Below, one piece after another: positions 60,846 through 64,000 of a stretch of DNA of 64,000 nucleotides; positions within the stretch are counted from its first letter, which is position 1, and every line of letters starts with the position of its first letter. Under the pieces are notes generated by a model, which searched no databases, was not told the origin of the DNA, and saw only the letters and a list, made by a program, of their open reading frames with translations. This DNA comes from RH-AL1 sp965249685. GTDB lineage: Bacteria > Pseudomonadota > Alphaproteobacteria > Rhizobiales > Beijerinckiaceae. The position numbers and the translations under genes are program-made. The DNA lies in contig CBDFMN010000003.1 in assembly GCA_965249685.1 (NCBI GenBank), forward strand, positions 992,001 to 1,056,000, read 5' to 3'.

Positions 60846-62030
60846 CTACTTCATCGCCTCCGGCGTGATCGGCGGCGCGGTGACGGTCGGCGTCGGCGGC
60901 AGCGGCTGGGTGAGGACGCGCGTGTCCACGGGGCGTTCGCCGAGCACCGCGGTCACGTCCGCGTCCTGTACGCGCGCCTCACCGATCTGCGCGCCGATCT
61001 GCTTGATGACCGCCGGCGCGTTGGCATAGGTGCCATGGCCGATGAAGCCCGAGGATTCCGACGACAGGTCGTAGACGTTGACGCCGAGCCGGTCGAGGAT
61101 CGCCTTGTCCGCCTCGTTGCGCGGGTTGAGCGCGCCGACGCGCGGCCGGTCGCCCGCGAGGCGCCGCGAGATCGACAGCGCCCGATCGTTGGCCGAGACG
61201 AGGATGGAGATGTGCTGCGGATCGAGTTTCGCGATCTGCTGGCGGAAGACGGACAGGTCGATGTCGGGAGCCGCCAGCATCACTTCGCCGAGGCGGCCGT
61301 TGAGGTCGGCGCGGCCGGCGATCGCATCCTGACGCAGCGCCTCCATCGTCAACCAGCTCCCCATGGAATGGGCTACGATCTGGACGCGGCCGATGTCGGG
61401 CACCTCGCTCAACTGGAGGAGTACTTGCGCGAGCGCGTCGCGCGAGGCGGACGCGCTCTCCTTGGCAGCCTCGTAGTCGAACAGGCTGCCGCTCGCGGGC
61501 CAGGTGAAAAGCATGGGCACGCCGCCGAACCGCCCGTCGGTGACGACCTGCGCCAGGCGGAACCGGGCCTCGTCGTAGCTCGTGTTGAAGCCGTGGACGT
61601 AGAGCAGCACGTCGCGGTTGGAGCCGATGCGACCGGACAGGTGCGAGGCGAGCTCCGCCTTGAAGTCCGCTTCGTTGAGGCCGCGATACGCCGAAACGGT
61701 GAAATGCTTCTGCGGGTTGTCGCCGCCGAAGGCCGGCCGCTCCACCTCGCCGGCGCGGTGGCCGGGTGGAACGGTGACGGTCTGCAGGCTCTCGCGAACG
61801 CCGTCGGACATCTCGTTGGCGTCGCCGGCCTTGCCCTTGCGCGTGGAGACAACGAACATGGGAATGCGTAGCGGCGCCTTGGGCTCACCCGTGGCGAAGA
61901 CGTCGCCCACCGAGCCGGTCACTTCGGAGACCTTGTCTGTGACGCAGCCGGCGAGCGCGAGCGCCGCTGCGAGCAGAACGGCCGCAGCGCGCTGCGGAAA
62001 ACGACCGTCCCGTGCGATGGCTGGACTCAT
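60846..62030 (-). CDS. DUF900 alpha/beta-hydrolase lipoprotein (394 aa)
   Basis: A lipobox (LAAALALAGC, Cys near residue 28) marks a lipoprotein. The hydrolase domain follows: LRIPMFVVSTRKGKAGD, VLLYVHGFNTSYDEARFRLAQVVTDG, FTWPASGSLFDYEAAKESA, and the nucleophile elbow IVAHSMGSWLTMEAL (Ser). A conserved Asp lies in LAAPDIDLSVF and a likely catalytic His in GFIGHGTYANAP. This is the DUF900 family of putative esterases. GGGTGA precedes the ATG at 62030. It is 35 bp upstream of the Uma2 gene on the same strand. Substrate unknown. Confidence 0.88.
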   Translation of the reverse strand: MSPAIARDGRFPQRAAAVLLAAALALAGCVTDKVSEVTGSVGDVFATGEPKAPLRIPMFVVSTRKGKAGDANEMSDGVRESLQTVTVPPGHRAGEVERPAFGGDNPQKHFTVSAYRGLNEADFKAELASHLSGRIGSNRDVLLYVHGFNTSYDEARFRLAQVVTDGRFGGVPMLFTWPASGSLFDYEAAKESASASRDALAQVLLQLSEVPDIGRVQIVAHSMGSWLTMEALRQDAIAGRADLNGRLGEVMLAAPDIDLSVFRQQIAKLDPQHISILVSANDRALSISRRLAGDRPRVGALNPRNEADKAILDRLGVNVYDLSSESSGFIGHGTYANAPAVIKQIGAQIGEARVQDADVTAVLGERPVDTRVLTQPLPPTPTVTAPPITPEAMK

Positions 62031-62123
62031 CACTTCACCCGCCCGGACATCCGGGATACCGGCCCATTCGGCGCCCCATACTTTACCGGAACGTTGACGC
62101 GGCGGCACGGGCGATCCTTATGC

Positions 62124-62825
62124 ATGGGCATGAAACATGTCGAGACTGGGACTTATACGCCGGTCACCGTGCTTGTCACAGGGTTCGGCGCCTTCCCCGG
62201 CGCCCGCAGCAATCCGACCGGAGCCCTGCTCGAGACGCTCGTGCGCCAGCAAGCTCGGCTCCTGCGCCTGGGTATCGCGCTGCGGACGACGCGAATCCCC
62301 GTCGTCTACGGCATGGTCGCGCCGGCACTGCAGGCCGCCGTCGCGCGCGACAGGCCCGACGCCATCCTGCACCTGGGATTGGCCTCGCGCCGTCGGGTGA
62401 TCTCGATCGAAACCCAAGCGGTCAACCGGGCCAACCCGCTGCACCCGGATGCGGCCGGCAAGCGATCGGCGCAGGTGCTCCGTCCCAATGGCCCGGGAGC
62501 GTGGCGGGCGACCTATCCCGCCGCCCGCGTCGCGGCGAAGGTGCGTTTGGTATGGCCGGCGGTGGCCCTGTCGCGCGATGGGGGCGACTACGTGTGCAAC
62601 GCGACGCTGCACGAGAGCCTGGCAGAGCGATTGGCCCCGTGCGTCGGCTTCATCCATGTCCCACGCCTCCGCGACGCCGGGCAACCGTGCCGACGGACGC
62701 GCCGGTCGCGCCCCGGCATGGAGGAGCTCACGCGGGCTGTCGCTGCCGCGGTTCTTGTTTGCGCGCGGGAGGTGCGTCGCTTCGCTGCGCGCGATGAGCG
62801 TCCTGACAGGCGGACGGCACGTTAG
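62124..62825 (+). CDS. pcp: Pyroglutamyl-peptidase I family protein
   Basis: Pcp removes N-terminal pyroglutamate from peptides by a Cys-His-Glu triad. The 233-residue protein has VLVTGFGAFPGARSNPTGALL, then Glu96 in RRRVISIETQAVN, Cys158 in GGDYVCNATLHESL and His178 in GFIHVP, so the catalytic set is complete although RRRVISIE departs from the usual sequence. The start could be the ATG at 62124 or 62130. Its last 98 bp overlap the 3' end of the convergent LysR gene, so the annotated tail may be longer than functional. Confidence 0.85.
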   Translation: MGMKHVETGTYTPVTVLVTGFGAFPGARSNPTGALLETLVRQQARLLRLGIALRTTRIPVVYGMVAPALQAAVARDRPDAILHLGLASRRRVISIETQAVNRANPLHPDAAGKRSAQVLRPNGPGAWRATYPAARVAAKVRLVWPAVALSRDGGDYVCNATLHESLAERLAPCVGFIHVPRLRDAGQPCRRTRRSRPGMEELTRAVAAAVLVCAREVRRFAARDERPDRRTAR

Positions 62826-63729
62826 AAGTCCAGGCGCTCCCCGAAAGGTGCCGCGTCAGGGCAGCTGCAACCACCTCGACGCGTGCGGGCCGCAGCGGGC
62901 CCGGCGGCGTCACCAGGTTGACTGCGATCGGCGGCGGACGCCAGTCGGTCAGGACGGCCTGCAGCCGACCGGCGGCGAGGTCGCGCCACACCATGAACTC
63001 CGGCAGGATCGCGACGCCGCAACCGGCGCGCAGCACCGGCAGGCAAGCCTCGCCGCTGTTGCTGCGGAGCGGCCCCTGCGGCGTCACCACCGCCACCTCG
63101 CCGGTCGCATTCGCGAAGTGCCAGCGCCCCGATTCGCTACCGAGCGCGTAGGTCAGGCAGGGGTGCCGCGCGAGGTCTTGCGGATGCAGCGGCGTACCAT
63201 GTCGGGCAAGATAGTCCGGCGAGGCGACGACGAGGCTCGCCACGGCGCATAGCCGTCGCGCCCGCAACGTCGAATCCGCCAGAGCGGCGATGCGCACCGC
63301 CAGGTCGAAGCCTTCTGCCACGAGGTCCTCCTGCGTATCGCTGAGGTGGAGATCGATGGTCAGGTCCGGATAGGCGCGGAACAGTTCGGCGAAGAGGGGC
63401 GCGACATATTCGATGCCAAAGAACACCGGGGCCGTCAACCGCACCCGGCCCCGCGGAACCGCCGCCTGCTCGGAGGCCTCCAGGTCGGCCGCCTCCGCCT
63501 CGACCAGCATACGTTGCGCCCGCACCATGGAATGGCGGCCGATATCGGTGGGCGCCAGGCGTCGCGATGTGCGCTGCAACAGGTGCGAACCGAGCCGGGT
63601 CTCGAGCCGCGCGATCGCCTTGGAGACGGTCGCCTTGGACAGGCCCAACTCGGACGCGGCACGAGAGAAGGAGCCGGTCTGGACCACTTTCACGAAGATG
63701 GCCCAGGCATCGAAATCAGGGAGACTCAT
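62728..63729 (-). CDS. LysR-family transcriptional regulator
   Basis: The 333-residue protein has the N-terminal winged HTH (WAIFVKVVQTGSFSRAASELGLSKATVSKAIARLETRLGSHLLQRTSR, about residues 9-56) and the LysR effector domain (GRVRLTAPVFFGIEYVAPLFAELFRAYPDLTIDLHLSD, LPVLRAGCGVAILPEFMV). The C-terminal tail beyond SGSAW (about 40 residues, Arg/Gln/Pro-rich) is unlike the family and overlaps the pcp gene on the other strand. It diverges from the pirin gene, the classic arrangement of a LysR regulator and its target. Confidence 0.92.
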   Translation of the reverse strand: MSLPDFDAWAIFVKVVQTGSFSRAASELGLSKATVSKAIARLETRLGSHLLQRTSRRLAPTDIGRHSMVRAQRMLVEAEAADLEASEQAAVPRGRVRLTAPVFFGIEYVAPLFAELFRAYPDLTIDLHLSDTQEDLVAEGFDLAVRIAALADSTLRARRLCAVASLVVASPDYLARHGTPLHPQDLARHPCLTYALGSESGRWHFANATGEVAVVTPQGPLRSNSGEACLPVLRAGCGVAILPEFMVWRDLAAGRLQAVLTDWRPPPIAVNLVTPPGPLRPARVEVVAAALTRHLSGSAWTSNVPSACQDAHRAQRSDAPPARKQEPRQRQPA

Positions 63730-63742
63730 GCGGGCCCTTTCA

Positions 63743-63757
63743 GAAACTGTCCGTTTC
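63743..63757. promoter_or_regulatory. GAAAC-N5-GTTTC dyad in the lysR/pirin intergenic region
   Basis: GAAAC (63743-63747), five bases, GTTTC (63753-63757) form a perfect dyad 13 bp from the lysR start codon. The length and position fit a LysR-type autoregulatory site, but no binding data exist and the half-sites are short. Confidence 0.45.
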
Positions 63758-63849
63758 CGACATTTCTCTTCCCGATCATCGCAAGTGCATTACTTTCGCG
63801 CCACCGACCGGCTGACGATACTCTCCGAGCGAGAGCGAAGGATACACCC

Positions 63850-64000
63850 ATGATCGACCATCGCCCCTTCGTTTCTTTGGGGGCCGCAAACCACGGCTGG
63901 CTCGATACGAAACACCATTTTTCGTTTGCCTCCTATCACGATCCGGCGCGGATGGGTTGGGGGGCGATCCGTGTCTGGAACGACGACGAGGTCGCCGCGC
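63850..64000 (+). CDS. Pirin-family protein (partial, N-terminal 50 residues)
   Basis: The visible N-terminus MIDHRPFVSLGAANHGWLDT then KHHFSFASYHDPARMGWGAIRVWNDDEVA is the classic bacterial pirin start (YhaK/YhhW-like bicupin), including the histidine-containing KHHFSF strand at the metal site. Some relatives have quercetinase activity. The gene runs off the right edge of the window. It diverges from the lysR gene across 120 bp. Confidence 0.92.
   Translation, partial: MIDHRPFVSLGAANHGWLDTKHHFSFASYHDPARMGWGAIRVWNDDEVAA

Overview
This is a high-GC (about two thirds by eye) chromosomal stretch of an alphaproteobacterium, most likely Hyphomicrobiales (Rhizobiales). The pointers are the order tolC - popZ - valS, a MucR/Ros-type regulator, HdaA beside an AI-2E family transporter and purMN, Rhizobiales-type proteins of unknown function (DUF2865, DUF5330), an ExoR-like Sel1 protein, and a strong candidate hopanoid C-2 methylase (hpnP), a gene known from Rhodopseudomonas, Bradyrhizobium and Methylobacterium relatives. 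I cannot fix the genus. No prophage, insertion sequence, CRISPR array, rRNA or replication origin is visible. Six tRNA genes (Trp, Gly, Tyr, Thr, Asn, Cys) are spread through the window.

Layout. 0-1.5 kb: nusG (cut by the window edge) and secE, then a small gene and tRNA-Trp, all leftward. 1.5-6 kb: phosphoglucomutase diverging from a glgC-glgA/glgM pair (ADP-glucose and alpha-glucan synthesis). 6-9.5 kb: biotin locus bioF-bioD diverging from bioA, with a small zinc-finger gene translationally coupled to bioA. 9.5-15 kb: a lower-GC orphan gene, tRNA-Tyr, rlmB, an MHS-family transporter, tRNA-Thr, a 22-bp tandem repeat, an XRE-type regulator and small membrane or secreted proteins; this is the most accessory-looking part. 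15-19 kb: UDP-glucuronate 4-epimerase, ExoR-like protein and ilvD. 19-25.5 kb: valS, popZ, tolC and a protein-isoaspartate methyltransferase-like gene. 25.5-28.6 kb: four proteins of poorly known function. 28.5-33 kb: hdaA and the AI-2E transporter diverging from purM-purN, then ndk. 33-38 kb: MarR regulator, ABC-F ATPase, AsmA-like protein, a secreted protein. 38-42.6 kb: folD, an aldose-epimerase-like protein and a lipid kinase (leftward), then the hpnP candidate. 43-45.7 kb: hybrid histidine kinase, tRNA-Asn, tRNA-Cys. 46-49.4 kb: DUF2865 protein, oligopeptidase B and msrB. 49.8-56 kb: MucR, SufE, DUF5330 protein, a DivJ/PleC-like histidine kinase coupled to a peptidoglycan-binding protein, and a PiT phosphate transporter. 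55.8-60.2 kb: a small unknown gene followed by both methylmalonyl-CoA mutase subunits. 60.2-64 kb: Uma2-family protein, DUF900 lipoprotein, pyroglutamyl peptidase, a LysR regulator and the start of a divergent pirin gene.

The genes are mostly housekeeping: translation and secretion, nucleotide and one-carbon metabolism (purMN, ndk, folD), cofactors (biotin, Fe-S), branched-chain amino acids, and B12-dependent chemistry (methylmalonyl-CoA mutase and the B12/radical-SAM methylase). Cell-cycle and polarity functions recur (PopZ, HdaA, DivJ/PleC-like kinase, MucR). Surface and polysaccharide functions also recur (UDP-GlcA epimerase, ExoR-like, TolC, AsmA, glycogen genes). I did not find one clearly new multi-gene system. 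The most rewarding leads are the isolated hpnP candidate, a GlgM-like glucan glycosyltransferase in the glg position, a MucR lacking its fourth zinc ligand, the tandem palindromic repeat before the XRE gene, and the unknown gene leading the methylmalonyl-CoA mutase operon.
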